Assembly: GCA_963761325.1 (NCBI GenBank)
Contig: CAVXGZ010000002.1
Coordinates: 1,426,001-1,490,000, forward strand
Source of the DNA: Streptantibioticus_C sp963761325
GTDB taxonomy: Bacteria > Actinomycetota > Actinomycetes > Streptomycetales > Streptomycetaceae
Length of the DNA stretch: 64,000 bases
Direction of reading: 5' to 3'
This document shows, one piece after another, positions 25,670 to 34,551 of this stretch (position 1 is the stretch's first letter; the number at the start of each line of letters is the position of its first letter). Position numbers and translations under genes: made by a program. The notes beneath the pieces are model-generated. The model was not told where the DNA came from, searched no databases, and saw only the letters and a list, made by a program, of their open reading frames with translations.

Positions 25670-27637
25670 TCAGGATCGCCGGGGTTGCGCGGGGAGGTCG
25701 AGGTACTGCTCGGCTTGGAGGGCGTGCAGCTCCGCGAAGTGGCCGCCGAGAGCCAGGAGTTCGGCGGGGGAGCCCTCCTCGATCAGCTTGCCGTCGCGCA
25801 GGACGTGCACGACGTCGGCACGTCGTACCGAAGCCAGCCGGTGGGTGATGAGGACGATGGTGTGTCCCTCGTCGGCGAGGCCCCGGATGTGTTCGAACGC
25901 CTCGATCTCACCGCGGGGGTCGAGCGCGGCGGTGGGTTCGTCGCAGATCAGCACGGGTGCGGCGCGAAAGTGTGCGCGGGCGATCCCGAGGCGCTGCCAC
26001 TGGCCGCCGGACAGTTCGACGCCGCCGGTGAAGTCGCGGGCGGCCAGGGTGTCCATGCCGCGCGGCAGGGCGGCGATCAGGTCGCGTGCTCCGGCGTAGT
26101 CGGCGGAGCGCTGGGCCGCGGCGTGGTCGGCGGCGCGTGCGGGGCAGCCGATGGCGATGTTGGACCGCACGGTGAAGGGCCAGCGCTTGAACTCCTGGTC
26201 GATCAGGGCGACATGGCGGAAGACCTCTTCGCGGTCGGCTTCGCGGACGTCCACCCCGCCCCAGCTGACCCGGCCCGAGGTGGGCAGGTAGAGACCGCTC
26301 AGGAGCTTCGCCAGCGTGCTCTTGCCCGAGCCGTTCTCGCCGACGAGTGCGATGATCTGACCTCGGCGGATGGTCAGGCTCACCCCGCTCAGGGCCGGGC
26401 GGACGGCTCCCGGGTAGGTGAAGCCGACGTCGGTGAACGTCACCCGCTCGGGCATCTCGGGGATCGCGGCGCCGCCGGAGGGGATGGCGCGTCGTTCGGA
26501 CTCCGTGACGGCCTGCCGCAGGTCGAGGAAGAACAGGGACTGCTCGTAGAGGTGGTTGACCTGGGTGATCATCATCCGGAGGTTGGCCGTGCCGTTGCGG
26601 ATGGCGAGCACCGCGGTGCCGGCGGAGGCGAGCGGCACCTCGCCGTGGACCAGCAGCAGGCCGAGTGCGACATACGTCAGCGCGGTCGCCACTCCCGCCA
26701 CCGCGCCGGCCGCGAGCGAGGTCGCCGCCTCGGCGCCGGCGAGCCGGGCCTGCTCGCGGCCCGACCGGACCGCCATCCGCTCGAAGTGGTCGAGCAGGTA
26801 GGAGCCCGCGGCGTGCGCCCGCACCTCCGCGGCCGATTCGCGTTCCGTCATCAGCCGGGACAGCAGATGCTGCTGCCGCGTGTGGTCCAGCCACGCCTGG
26901 AGGGAGAGGTAGGAGCGGCGCGCGGACCGCACGGTGCCCCAGCCCTTGGGCACCGCGATGAGCAGCAGCAACGGCAGCAGCGCGGGGTGCAACACGGCCA
27001 GCACGACCGCCGAAGCGCTCAGCGACACCAGGGCGTTGACCACACCGACGGTGTGTCCGACCATCCGCCGCGCGGCGTTGGTGCCCAGTTCCGCGGAGTC
27101 GAGGAGCCTGCGGAACGCCGGGTCCTCGACGGCGGACATCTCGACCCGGACCACGCGCCGCAGCAGCCGCGCCATGGCGGTGCGCTCCACCTTGGGTTCG
27201 AGCCGGCCGCTGCCCGCCCGTGAGCAGCAGGTCAGCACCGCCGTGAGGGCGCTCGCGGCCGCCAACGCGGCCAGCGACGGCAGAGCCTGGCGCACCCGGT
27301 CCGGCGTCGGGCCGGAGGCGAACAGCCGGATCAGCACCTGGTTGGTGGCGAGCAGTCCGGCCGTGCCGGTGATGCCCTGGCCGATCTCGGCGATCGCGGT
27401 CATCAGCAGCGCCACCCGGTCGGCCGCCCAGCCCAGCCGCACCGTCTCCACCGCGATCGCCGGGAGTTGACGCGCCATCGACAGGAAGGACACCCGCAGC
27501 CTGGCCATCTCCCGGGCGGCGATCGCGTAGCGCAGCCCTCCTCCGAACAGGACCTCCTCACTCGTCGGTTCGTCGTCCTCCGGCGGGCAGCGCCGGCCGG
27601 CACGTCGAAATGCCCGCAGGATCGTGGTCAGTGGCAT
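25670..27637 (-). CDS. lanT: ABC exporter (fused permease and ATPase), probable lanthipeptide transporter
   Basis: A 655-residue half-transporter. Six membrane helices occupy about residues 55-370, followed by an ATPase with Walker A GENGSGKST, Q-loop IDQEFKRWPF, signature ELSGGQWQR, Walker B VLICDEPTAALD and H-loop ITHRLAS. There is no N-terminal C39 peptidase domain, as expected for class I lanthipeptide exporters that move peptide with its leader attached. It is divergent from the precursor gene across 419 bp. A GGGAGG site precedes ATG 27637. Assignment to the lanthipeptide is by location and family. Confidence 0.8.
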   Translation of the reverse strand: MPLTTILRAFRRAGRRCPPEDDEPTSEEVLFGGGLRYAIAAREMARLRVSFLSMARQLPAIAVETVRLGWAADRVALLMTAIAEIGQGITGTAGLLATNQVLIRLFASGPTPDRVRQALPSLAALAAASALTAVLTCCSRAGSGRLEPKVERTAMARLLRRVVRVEMSAVEDPAFRRLLDSAELGTNAARRMVGHTVGVVNALVSLSASAVVLAVLHPALLPLLLLIAVPKGWGTVRSARRSYLSLQAWLDHTRQQHLLSRLMTERESAAEVRAHAAGSYLLDHFERMAVRSGREQARLAGAEAATSLAAGAVAGVATALTYVALGLLLVHGEVPLASAGTAVLAIRNGTANLRMMITQVNHLYEQSLFFLDLRQAVTESERRAIPSGGAAIPEMPERVTFTDVGFTYPGAVRPALSGVSLTIRRGQIIALVGENGSGKSTLAKLLSGLYLPTSGRVSWGGVDVREADREEVFRHVALIDQEFKRWPFTVRSNIAIGCPARAADHAAAQRSADYAGARDLIAALPRGMDTLAARDFTGGVELSGGQWQRLGIARAHFRAAPVLICDEPTAALDPRGEIEAFEHIRGLADEGHTIVLITHRLASVRRADVVHVLRDGKLIEEGSPAELLALGGHFAELHALQAEQYLDLPAQPRRS

Positions 27638-27692
27638 GGGCGGCCTCCCTTCGTCAGGGGCATGCGAACAGCCTGGAGGCTGATTACTCTAC

Positions 27693-27722
27693 GTAATAGT
27701 ACGCTTCGCGTTGTCGCGTCAA
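27693..27722 (-). promoter_or_regulatory. Candidate promoter of the ABC exporter gene
   Basis: On the minus strand TTGACG (27717-27722) is followed after 18 bp by TATTAC (27693-27698), ending 56 bp before the exporter ATG. It lies in an AT-rich patch in the divergent exporter/precursor gap. By eye only. Confidence 0.4.
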
Positions 27723-27989
27723 TACCTGCTGGAGAAAGTGCGATATATCCATCGGGGTATCCGTGATAGTTGCCCGCTGGACTATGTGCCGTCGTGAGCG
27801 GTGGCGAATCGTTCCTTCGGCAACGCCCTTCCTCGGAAGCCCTGTTGAGGCATGTAGGCGACCTGTCGAACGAATCATGGGAGCAGTATTCTCCGCAGCT
27901 GAATGAAAGTCGGAGTTATCACTCGCGCGAGGGTTGTCGTCACTCCTTCTCTTGCTCGGCGGGCGGATGCGCTGCCATGGTTTTGATTA

Positions 27990-28014
27990 CGCGGAGTAGT
28001 CGTGAAATTCCGCG
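27990..28014 (+). promoter_or_regulatory. Inverted repeat upstream of the lanthipeptide precursor
   Basis: CGCGGA (27990-27995) and TCCGCG (28009-28014) flank a 13-nt AT-richer core 43 nt before the precursor start codon. It could be an operator or a leader hairpin. No clear -35/-10 pair was found for lanA. Confidence 0.3.
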
Positions 28015-28056
28015 CGGAAAGCTCCAATGCCTGACGAAGGAAAGGAAAATCTCGCC

Positions 28057-28197
28057 ATGAAGGAAGAGAACGTCTTCGACCTCGACCTGCGTGAGGTCAC
28101 CACGGCCGTCCCCGAGGCGGCTCCGATGATCTCGCCCACCTCGGACTGCACCCGGTGCGGATGCACACTGATCACATGTCCTGAGACCGGCTGCTGA
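28057..28197 (+). CDS. lanA: Class I lanthipeptide precursor (FxLD type)
   Basis: A 46-residue peptide too short for usual gene calling. The leader begins MKEENVFDLDLREVTT; FDLDL at residues 7-11 is the LanB-binding box (FNLD in nisin, FxLD in a known actinobacterial precursor family). The C-terminal 19 residues, TSDCTRCGCTLITCPETGC, hold five Cys and six Ser/Thr, ideal for dehydration by LanB and thioether closure by LanC, whose genes follow on the same strand. AAGGAAAGG precedes ATG 28057. The leader/core border is not obvious: no PR, PQ or GA cleavage site, and perhaps near APMISP. Three (S/T)-x-C units are visible. Confidence 0.9.
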   Translation: MKEENVFDLDLREVTTAVPEAAPMISPTSDCTRCGCTLITCPETGC

Positions 28198-28339
28198 CCC
28201 GACGGCCACAGAGCGGGGGCGGGTACTTCGTCCGAGGCGAGCGGTCCCTGACAGCCGTTCGCGAGGAAGGTGCCCGCTCCCCTCGCCCGGTCGCGACACC
28301 GCGCCGCGCGGCGGGCCCGGGGGGAAAGGAACACGTTGC

Positions 28340-31300
28340 ATGAACACCGAAGCACTCTTCGCCTGCGCCGATTTCGCGATGCTGCGCGCCCCCGTCCATC
28401 CGGTGCACCGGACGCGGGACGGCTGCCCCGAAGCCGCGCCCGGCGATCCCGGCGAGCGGCGGGAACTCGTGGAGCACCTGCGCCGGGCGGCGGCCGATCC
28501 GCTGGTGCGCGAAGCGGTCACCGTCTCCAGCGCCTCCCTCGGCGCCGTCCTCGACCGGGTGGCAGCCGGCGTCCTGCCCGACCTGCCCGGTCTGCGGCGT
28601 GCCGTGCGCGCGTTGACCGCCTACCGGATCCGGATGGCCACCCGGCCGACCCCGTTCGGGCTGATGGCGGGGGTGGCGACCGCCGGGTTCACGGACGGAG
28701 CCGACCCGGACGGGCCGGACGGCGCGGTCAAGGTCCGCTTCGGTACCCAACACCGGCGCACCGCGCGCCCCGACCGCCAGTGGCTCACCGCGCTGCTGGT
28801 CGAATGGGAGCAACAGCCCTCCCTGCTGCGGCAGTTGCGGGTGACGCTCAACAACCTGTGCTTCGAGCGGGGCGGACGGCTTGTGCTGCCCTACCGGCCG
28901 CACACCGACGCCCGGCTCCGGCCCGACCGCATGGTGCACGAGGTCAGCCTCCGCCACACGCCCGCGCTGCGCAGGGTCGTGGAGGGAGCACGGCACCCCG
29001 TCCGCTTCGCGGAGCTGGAGCGGCAGCTCGTGGCCGCCTTCCCCCAGGCCCCCGAGGGCTCCGCCGAGCGGATGCTCCTCCAACTCGTCGGCAAGGAGAT
29101 CCTGCTCACCGAGATCCGGCCGCCCCTGGAGGCCACCGACCCCCTGGGCCACGTCCTCGAAGTCCTCGACGGCCTCACCGCGCTGCCCGACGCCGCGGCA
29201 TGGCCCGGTGCGGCCGAGTTGCGCGCCGTGCGGGACGGGCTGGCCCGCTACGCCGCCGCGCCGGTGGAGCAGGGCCTGACCGCCTGGCGGGACGTCACCG
29301 AACGGATGACCCGGCTGCGCACCGCCGAGAGGCTGGTGCAGGTGGATCTGGTCCTGGACGCGGACGTGACGCTTCCCCGAGCGGTGGCGGCCGAGGCCGA
29401 GCGGGCGGCGCGGCTGCTGTGGCGGCTCGCCCCCGAGGAGTCGGGACCCCCGGCCCTGAGCCAGTACCACGAGGCGTTTCTGGAGCGCTACAGCACCGAT
29501 CGCCTCGTCCCGATCGTCGAGATGCTCGACCCCGACATCGGACTCGGCGCCCCGGCCGGGTACCACATGCCACCGAGTTCCCGCGTCGCGCGGCCCGAGC
29601 CGGCGGCCCACGCCGCGCGGGAGCAGCTGCTGTCCGAGCTGCTTCAGGAGGCGCTGCTGGCCGGGTCCACCGAAGTGCTGCTGCGCGACGATCCCTCGGA
29701 CCCGGTGGTCGCCGGGCTGGCCCGCGACGACGGCACCCCGCCCGCGTCGCTGGAGCTGTGGACCCGGCTGCTGGCCGACTCGCCGGCCGCACTCCAGGAA
29801 GGCGACTTCCAGTTGGTCGTGGTCGCCGGTTCGCAGCCCGCCGGAGCGATGTTCGGACGGTTCGCCTACGCGCTGCCCCCCGATCCCCAGGCGGCGCTGG
29901 CCGACCTCGCCCGGTCCGTCGGCCACCCCGACGGCGACGTTCTGGCCGCACAGTTGACGTATCAGACCTCCCACGCGCGCAGCGGCAACGTCTCGCAGGT
30001 ACCCCGGTGGCTGGACCGGCGCGTCCCGGTGGCCGTGTTCACCGATCGCGGCGATCCGGGCGAGCTGGACCTCGGCGACCTCGCCGTCGGCGCGGACACC
30101 CGCAGGCTCTTCGTCGTCCACCGGCCCACCGGGCGGGAGGTGGTCCCCACCGCCTTCCACATGCTCGACTCGCAGTGGCAGGCTCCCAACGTGGCGCGCT
30201 TCCTGCGCGAGGTCTCGGCCAGCGGAGTGCGCCGCTGGCGTCCGTGGAGCTGGGGGCAGTGCGAGACGCTGCCGTATCTGCCCCGGGTGCGCTGCGGTCG
30301 CACGGTGCTCTCCCAGGCGCGATGGCGGCCCACCGCGCGGCTGCGGGACACCGCGCCGCCTTTCGAGGAGTGGACCGACGCCGTGCGCGAGTGGCGGGAT
30401 CGTTGGCGGGTGCCGGACCGGGTGTGCCTGTCCTTCTCCGACCAGCGCCTCGAACTCGATCTCACCGACCGCCAGCATCTGCGCCTGCTCCGCCGCGAGT
30501 GGGAACGCCGCCCCGGCGCCGAGCTGTACGAGGTGCAGGCGGGGGCCGACCAGGACGCCGGCTGGCTCGTCGGCCCGCTCGGCACCCACCGCAACGAGGT
30601 CGTCTTCCCGATGGTCACCCGCTACGCGGCCGCCGAGAAGCCGGCGCCCGTCGCCACCCGTCCGGCGCCGCCGCGACCAGCCGCCGGCGTGCACCTGCCG
30701 GGCGGCGAATGGCTTTACGCGTCGCTGTACTGCGCGGCCGAACGCCACGACGAAGTGCTCGCCACCCGGCTGCCCGAGCTGCTGCGGTCGCTGCCGGACG
30801 CGGTGGACCGGTGGTTCTTCCTGCGCTACCGCGACCAGGACCAGCCGCAGTTGCGCCTGCGCTTCCACGGCACCCCCAAAGCCCTCGCCGGCGAGGCGCT
30901 GCCGCTTCTCAACGAGTGGGCCGCCGGGCTGCGTTCGGCGGGGCTGGCCCATCGGATGATCCTGGACACCTACGATCCGGAGGCCGAGCGGTACGGCGGC
31001 GCCGAGGCACTCGAAGCCGCCGAACGCGCCTTCCACGCCGACAGTCTCGCCGTTCTCGAACAGCTCCGGCTGATCGACGCCGGGCAACTCCCACTCGACC
31101 CGCTGATCCTGGCCGCCGCCAACCACGTCGACCTCGCCCGCGCGTTCCGGCCGTCCCTCGCCGCACCGGAGTCCGTGGAGGACGCCTGGAGCGACTGGAT
31201 GCTCGCCGCGTACCCGAGGACGCCGGGGGACGAGGCGCATCGGGCCTTCCAGGAGCGACGGCGCGAGGCCGTCCGCCTGATCGACCCGTTCGGGGACTGG

Positions 31301-31558
31301 CAGGCGCTGCGCGAACACCCCGGCGGCGAAGCACTCCTGGCGGCATGGTCCGCCCGCACCGGCGCGATCGCCGCCTACGGGAACCGGCTGCGCGAACTCG
31401 CACCCGCCTGGGCCCCCGCGTCGCAGGTGATGGCCTCCCTCCTCCACATGCACCACAACCGACTGCTCGGTATCGACCGCCGGCGCGAGCGAGCGACCTA
31501 CGCGGTGGCTCGCGGTGCCGTCCAAGCCCATCGGGACCGCCGGAGGCACCTCGGATGA
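28340..31558 (+). CDS. lanB: LanB lanthipeptide dehydratase, full length
   Basis: A 1072-residue class I dehydratase. It uses glutamyl-tRNA to glutamylate and then eliminate Ser/Thr of the precursor. The N-terminal glutamylation domain shows RIRMATRPTPFGLMAG (about residues 98-113) and IVEMLDPDIGLG. The C-terminal elimination (SpaB-C) domain starts near residue 788 (GGEWLYASLYCAAERHDEVL) with RWFFLRYRDQDQPQLRLRFHG and ends MHHNRLLGIDR. Both domains sit in one chain, unlike the split thiopeptide enzymes. It follows lanA by 142 bp and its stop overlaps the lanC start (ATGA). Confidence 0.93.
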   Translation: MNTEALFACADFAMLRAPVHPVHRTRDGCPEAAPGDPGERRELVEHLRRAAADPLVREAVTVSSASLGAVLDRVAAGVLPDLPGLRRAVRALTAYRIRMATRPTPFGLMAGVATAGFTDGADPDGPDGAVKVRFGTQHRRTARPDRQWLTALLVEWEQQPSLLRQLRVTLNNLCFERGGRLVLPYRPHTDARLRPDRMVHEVSLRHTPALRRVVEGARHPVRFAELERQLVAAFPQAPEGSAERMLLQLVGKEILLTEIRPPLEATDPLGHVLEVLDGLTALPDAAAWPGAAELRAVRDGLARYAAAPVEQGLTAWRDVTERMTRLRTAERLVQVDLVLDADVTLPRAVAAEAERAARLLWRLAPEESGPPALSQYHEAFLERYSTDRLVPIVEMLDPDIGLGAPAGYHMPPSSRVARPEPAAHAAREQLLSELLQEALLAGSTEVLLRDDPSDPVVAGLARDDGTPPASLELWTRLLADSPAALQEGDFQLVVVAGSQPAGAMFGRFAYALPPDPQAALADLARSVGHPDGDVLAAQLTYQTSHARSGNVSQVPRWLDRRVPVAVFTDRGDPGELDLGDLAVGADTRRLFVVHRPTGREVVPTAFHMLDSQWQAPNVARFLREVSASGVRRWRPWSWGQCETLPYLPRVRCGRTVLSQARWRPTARLRDTAPPFEEWTDAVREWRDRWRVPDRVCLSFSDQRLELDLTDRQHLRLLRREWERRPGAELYEVQAGADQDAGWLVGPLGTHRNEVVFPMVTRYAAAEKPAPVATRPAPPRPAAGVHLPGGEWLYASLYCAAERHDEVLATRLPELLRSLPDAVDRWFFLRYRDQDQPQLRLRFHGTPKALAGEALPLLNEWAAGLRSAGLAHRMILDTYDPEAERYGGAEALEAAERAFHADSLAVLEQLRLIDAGQLPLDPLILAAANHVDLARAFRPSLAAPESVEDAWSDWMLAAYPRTPGDEAHRAFQERRREAVRLIDPFGDWQALREHPGGEALLAAWSARTGAIAAYGNRLRELAPAWAPASQVMASLLHMHHNRLLGIDRRRERATYAVARGAVQAHRDRRRHLG

Positions 31559-32922
31559 CGACCGCCAGGACCGAAGCGACCCGGCCGGACGCCCGGACCG
31601 CCGACGGCGGAGATGCCGGCGCGTCACGCCGGGCGGCCGCCGCGGTCGTCGCCGATGTGGCGCGGCGCCTAGCGGATCCGGCGGCCGTCGTGCGGGCCGC
31701 CCGGCACGAGGACAACCTCGACCGCCCACCGGGCGGCGCCCCCGCTCACCCCTGGTCCGGGCTGACCCTCGCCGAGGGACATCCCGGGATCGCCCTGCTC
31801 TTCGCGGAGTTGTCACGCCAGGACTCCGCCCACCGGCGGATCGCCCACGCCCACCTCGCCGCCGGAGCGCCGATGGTCGGCCCGCTGCCCAGGTCGGGGC
31901 TATACGCGGGCCCGCCCTCGCTGGCGTTCGCGGCCCGGGCCGCCCGGCACGGTCCGGACGACTACGGCACGCTGCTGGAGACCCTCGACTCCCATGTGCT
32001 CACGCGGGTGCGCGAGTTGGTCGCCCGTGAGACCGAACGGCTCGACGCGGGCCGTGCCGGCGCCGGCATGGACACCTACGACCTGATCCTCGGGCTCACC
32101 GGGCTCGGGCGGTATCTCCTGACGTGCGGGGAGGAACACCGCGACGAGCTGACCGGCGCGTTGACCTGCCTGGTGCGGCTGACCGAGCCGGTTGTCGTCC
32201 GCGGACACACCGTGCCCGGCTGGTGGGTCCCGGGCCCGCCCGGTCTCGGGCAGGAGGCCCACTTTCCGGACGGCCACTTCAACCTGGGCCTCGCCCACGG
32301 GATCTGCGGCCCGTTGGCGCTGCTGGCACTGGCTCACGAGGCGGGCGTCACCGTGAGCGGCCAGCGGGACGCGGTGACCGGAATCGCGACCTGGCTGCTG
32401 GAGCGACGCGCCGACGACCACCGGTGGCCCGCGGCGATCGGCTTCGACGACGAGGTCGCCGGTGCCCGCGGCGAGCGGCCCGACGGGCGCACCGCCTGGT
32501 GCTACGGCACACCCGGGGTGGCCCGGGCGCTCTTCCTGGCCGGACGGGCACTCGGCCGTCCGGACTGGCGGCGGATAGCGGTGGACTCGCTGGTCCGGGC
32601 CCTCGACGCTCCCTCGTCCTTCGCGGACTGCGGCCTGTGCCACGGCTGGGCGGGGATCCTGCACATCGTCGGCCGGATGGCGCAGGACACCGCCGACCCC
32701 CGCCTCACCGGCCGGCTGCCCCGCCTCGCCGAACGGATCATCGCCGCCCACGACCCCGCCCTGCCCTTCGGCTACCGCTACGCCGACACCCCGCCCGGCC
32801 TGTGGGCCCGCGACCGCGCAGGCTTCCTCGAAGGCGCCGCGGGCATCGCCCTCGCCCTGCACACCTACGCGACCGGCACCGCCCCTTCGACCGACTGGGA
32901 CGCGGCCGTGCTACTGGCGTGA
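31555..32922 (+). CDS. lanC: LanC lanthionine cyclase
   Basis: A 455-residue LanC. It adds Cys thiols to dehydro residues to form the rings. The zinc ligands are visible as Cys in TAWCYGTPGVA (about residue 314) and Cys-His in DCGLCHGWAGI (about 361-362). The alpha/alpha-toroid GxxG-type repeats LAEGHPGIALLF, LAHGICGPLALLAL and LEGAAGIALAL are present. ATG 31555 overlaps the LanB stop by four bases, so translation is coupled. Nothing related follows on this strand. Confidence 0.93.
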   Translation: MTTARTEATRPDARTADGGDAGASRRAAAAVVADVARRLADPAAVVRAARHEDNLDRPPGGAPAHPWSGLTLAEGHPGIALLFAELSRQDSAHRRIAHAHLAAGAPMVGPLPRSGLYAGPPSLAFAARAARHGPDDYGTLLETLDSHVLTRVRELVARETERLDAGRAGAGMDTYDLILGLTGLGRYLLTCGEEHRDELTGALTCLVRLTEPVVVRGHTVPGWWVPGPPGLGQEAHFPDGHFNLGLAHGICGPLALLALAHEAGVTVSGQRDAVTGIATWLLERRADDHRWPAAIGFDDEVAGARGERPDGRTAWCYGTPGVARALFLAGRALGRPDWRRIAVDSLVRALDAPSSFADCGLCHGWAGILHIVGRMAQDTADPRLTGRLPRLAERIIAAHDPALPFGYRYADTPPGLWARDRAGFLEGAAGIALALHTYATGTAPSTDWDAAVLLA

Positions 32923-33324
32923 ACCTTTCCGGTGTCATCCGGGCGCGGCGTGTGTACGGGTGGGCGAGAGCGGAGGCGCACGGGTTGGTGTTGGCACTGG
33001 GTCCGGCAGCGCGGGCGGTGGGATCGCCGGCTCGCCGCGCACCTGCGCGACGGGGATGAGACCGGCGAACCCAGTCGTGCTCGTGACGCGCAGTCAGGAC
33101 GGTCTCGTCGTCCAGCACTTCCTGGCCTGGGCCCTGGACGCCGGCCGGGACGGGATCGGCGCGTGGATCAGCGGCGTTGTCAGGCGGCCCATCAGATCCG
33201 CCGCCTGGCGGGAACGAGAAAGTGGCCGGCCCGTGGGACGGGTCGGCCATTTCTTTCGGTGATCAGTTGTGACGGGGTGCGGAGCGGCGCCGGTTTCGAC
33301 CGGCGCCGCCGCGGGCCGTCGTCG
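32923..33324. other. Gap after lanC with a terminator
   Basis: About 400 bp between convergent lanC (+) and the GH16 gene (-). A frame at 33056-33262 (RPANPVVLVTRSQDGLVVQH) lacks a ribosome binding site and runs through the terminator hairpin, so I do not call it. Otherwise only the terminator at 33218-33256 is seen. Confidence 0.5.
33218..33256. terminator. Bidirectional terminator between lanC and GH16 genes
   Basis: TGGCCGGCCCGT (33223-33234) pairs with ACGGGTCGGCCA (33238-33249) with one G-T pair and a GGG loop. It is flanked by GAAAG on the left and TTTCTTT on the right, so both strands have a U-rich run after the stem. Confidence 0.75.
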
Positions 33325-34257
33325 TCAGCCGGTGGTGTAGGCGGCGACGTAGCCGACGCTCATCGTGCCGCCGGAGGTGGTGGAGCCGGACGGCGTGGTG
33401 CAGCCGCACTGGCCGTTGGGGAAGCCGCCGCCCATCGCGAGGTCGAAGATGATCGACAGGTTGTGGTCGAAGGCGGCCTGCCAGGTGGAGGTGCCGACCT
33501 GGCTCTCGCTGATGCTGAAGTACTGGTTGCCGTCGAGGTAGAAGGTGATCGACTCGTTCGAGGTGTTCGTGCGGTCCAGGATCATCGAGTACGTGTGGAA
33601 GCCGCTCTGGCAGCCGGAACAGCCTTGGAGGCCGCTGCCTATGCCGTTGCTCTCGTTGCACGGGCCGCCCGGGTCGGTGCCGCAGTGGATGGTGCCGGCG
33701 ACGTCCGAGAGGGCGTTGACGTCCTCCATGATGTCGATCTCGCCGTTCTCCGGCCACTGGCCGGGGCCCAGCATCCAGAACGCCGGCCAGTAGCCGGAGC
33801 CGTTGCCCGGGTTGGGCTGCTGGATCGAGGCGGTGACCTCCAGCTTGCCGCCGGCCGGGGCACCGACGTTGGCGCTGGTGGTCTGGATGCGCCCGGAGGT
33901 CCAGTTCCCGCCGTTGTTCAGCGCGGTGATGTCGAGGTGACCGTTGCCATCCAGGTAGACGTTGCTGGAGGAGTTGGTCATGGTCTCGATCTCACCGGTC
34001 CCGAAGCTGGAACCCGGGCCGGTGTCGTACATCCACTGCCCCGAAGGACCGCTGCCGGCCCCGCCGGAGAAGTCGTCGCTGAAGACCGTGCTCCAGCCGG
34101 ACGGCGGCGGCGGGACGGTCACCGCGTTCGCCTGCGTGGGGAAGGCGACGAAGACGGCGAGCAGACCGACCGCCACCAGCGCGGTCCGCCGGTGGAGTTT
34201 CCTGAGGGACCAGCGCGCGCCGCGCAGTACGCGCCCGGCCCCGAAGTTGGTTGTCAT
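33325..34257 (-). CDS. Secreted GH16 beta-glucanase
   Basis: The 310-residue protein has a basic N-terminus and signal peptide (LVAVGLLAVFVAFPTQANA, cleavage about residue 45) and then a GH16 jelly roll. It has FSDDFSG near the start and the catalytic ENGEIDIMEDVN (nucleophile and acid/base Glu, about residues 170-181), and ends with MSVGYVAAYTTG. It should hydrolyse beta-1,3 or mixed-linkage glucans outside the cell. ATG 34257 has GGGAG 7 bp upstream; earlier in-frame ATGs lack one. A DasR-like site overlaps its probable promoter. Confidence 0.9.
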   Translation of the reverse strand: MTTNFGAGRVLRGARWSLRKLHRRTALVAVGLLAVFVAFPTQANAVTVPPPPSGWSTVFSDDFSGGAGSGPSGQWMYDTGPGSSFGTGEIETMTNSSSNVYLDGNGHLDITALNNGGNWTSGRIQTTSANVGAPAGGKLEVTASIQQPNPGNGSGYWPAFWMLGPGQWPENGEIDIMEDVNALSDVAGTIHCGTDPGGPCNESNGIGSGLQGCSGCQSGFHTYSMILDRTNTSNESITFYLDGNQYFSISESQVGTSTWQAAFDHNLSIIFDLAMGGGFPNGQCGCTTPSGSTTSGGTMSVGYVAAYTTG

Positions 34258-34520
34258 GTGCGGCTCCCAGAGATCCATCGGCCGCCACACCGGATTCATC
34301 GCGACGACCGCTGAGTGATACGCCGTCGCGTCGAGCAGGACGGTGCCGCGACGGTGGTTCGGTCTTGCGGGTCCGGCGTTGTCAGCTCGGCGGTGGGGGG
34401 ATTCCGGTGGCCGGGCTGACGGAGACCGGGGAGACTGCTCATGGAGAGGTACGCGCACCGTCGACAGGCGAGCGCACAGAACGAAATCCCCGGGATTGCC
34501 GGGTTCCGTTCTCCGCTGGA

Positions 34521-34551
34521 AGTATAATGGTCTATGCCAATGGGCGGTCAA
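34521..34551 (-). promoter_or_regulatory. GH16 promoter with DasR-like element
   Basis: On the minus strand TTGACC (34546-34551) is followed after 18-19 bp by TTATAC/TATACT. Between them lies ATTGGCATAGACCATT (34526-34541), matching the DasR consensus ACTGGTCTAGACCACT at 12 of 16 positions from memory. DasR represses chitin/GlcNAc-linked genes, so the glucanase may be tied to amino-sugar status. Leader length would be about 260 nt. Confidence 0.45.

Noticed and set aside
27684..27878. 64-codon minus-strand ORF in the exporter/lanA gap
   Set aside because: It overlaps the likely exporter promoter, has no ribosome binding site and no leader/core features of a RiPP precursor.
28138..28194. Thiopeptide precursor because of the SDCTRCGCT pattern
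   Set aside because: There is no YcaO cyclodehydratase, no azoline dehydrogenase and no split dehydratase or pyridine synthase nearby. The LanB is full length and a LanC is present.
28270..31554. Plus-strand frame running into lanC from far upstream
   Set aside because: The part before ATG 31555 is an out-of-frame reading of lanB (Arg/Pro/Gly-rich). LanC begins at the ATGA overlap.
28172..31816. 1214-codon minus-strand open frame across lanB
   Set aside because: Antisense shadow of LanB; the plus-strand protein carries all the dehydratase motifs and overlaps lanC correctly.
33056..33262. Small plus-strand ORF after lanC (RPANPVVLVTRSQDGL...)
   Set aside because: No ribosome binding site, no homology recognised, and it runs through the terminator hairpin.
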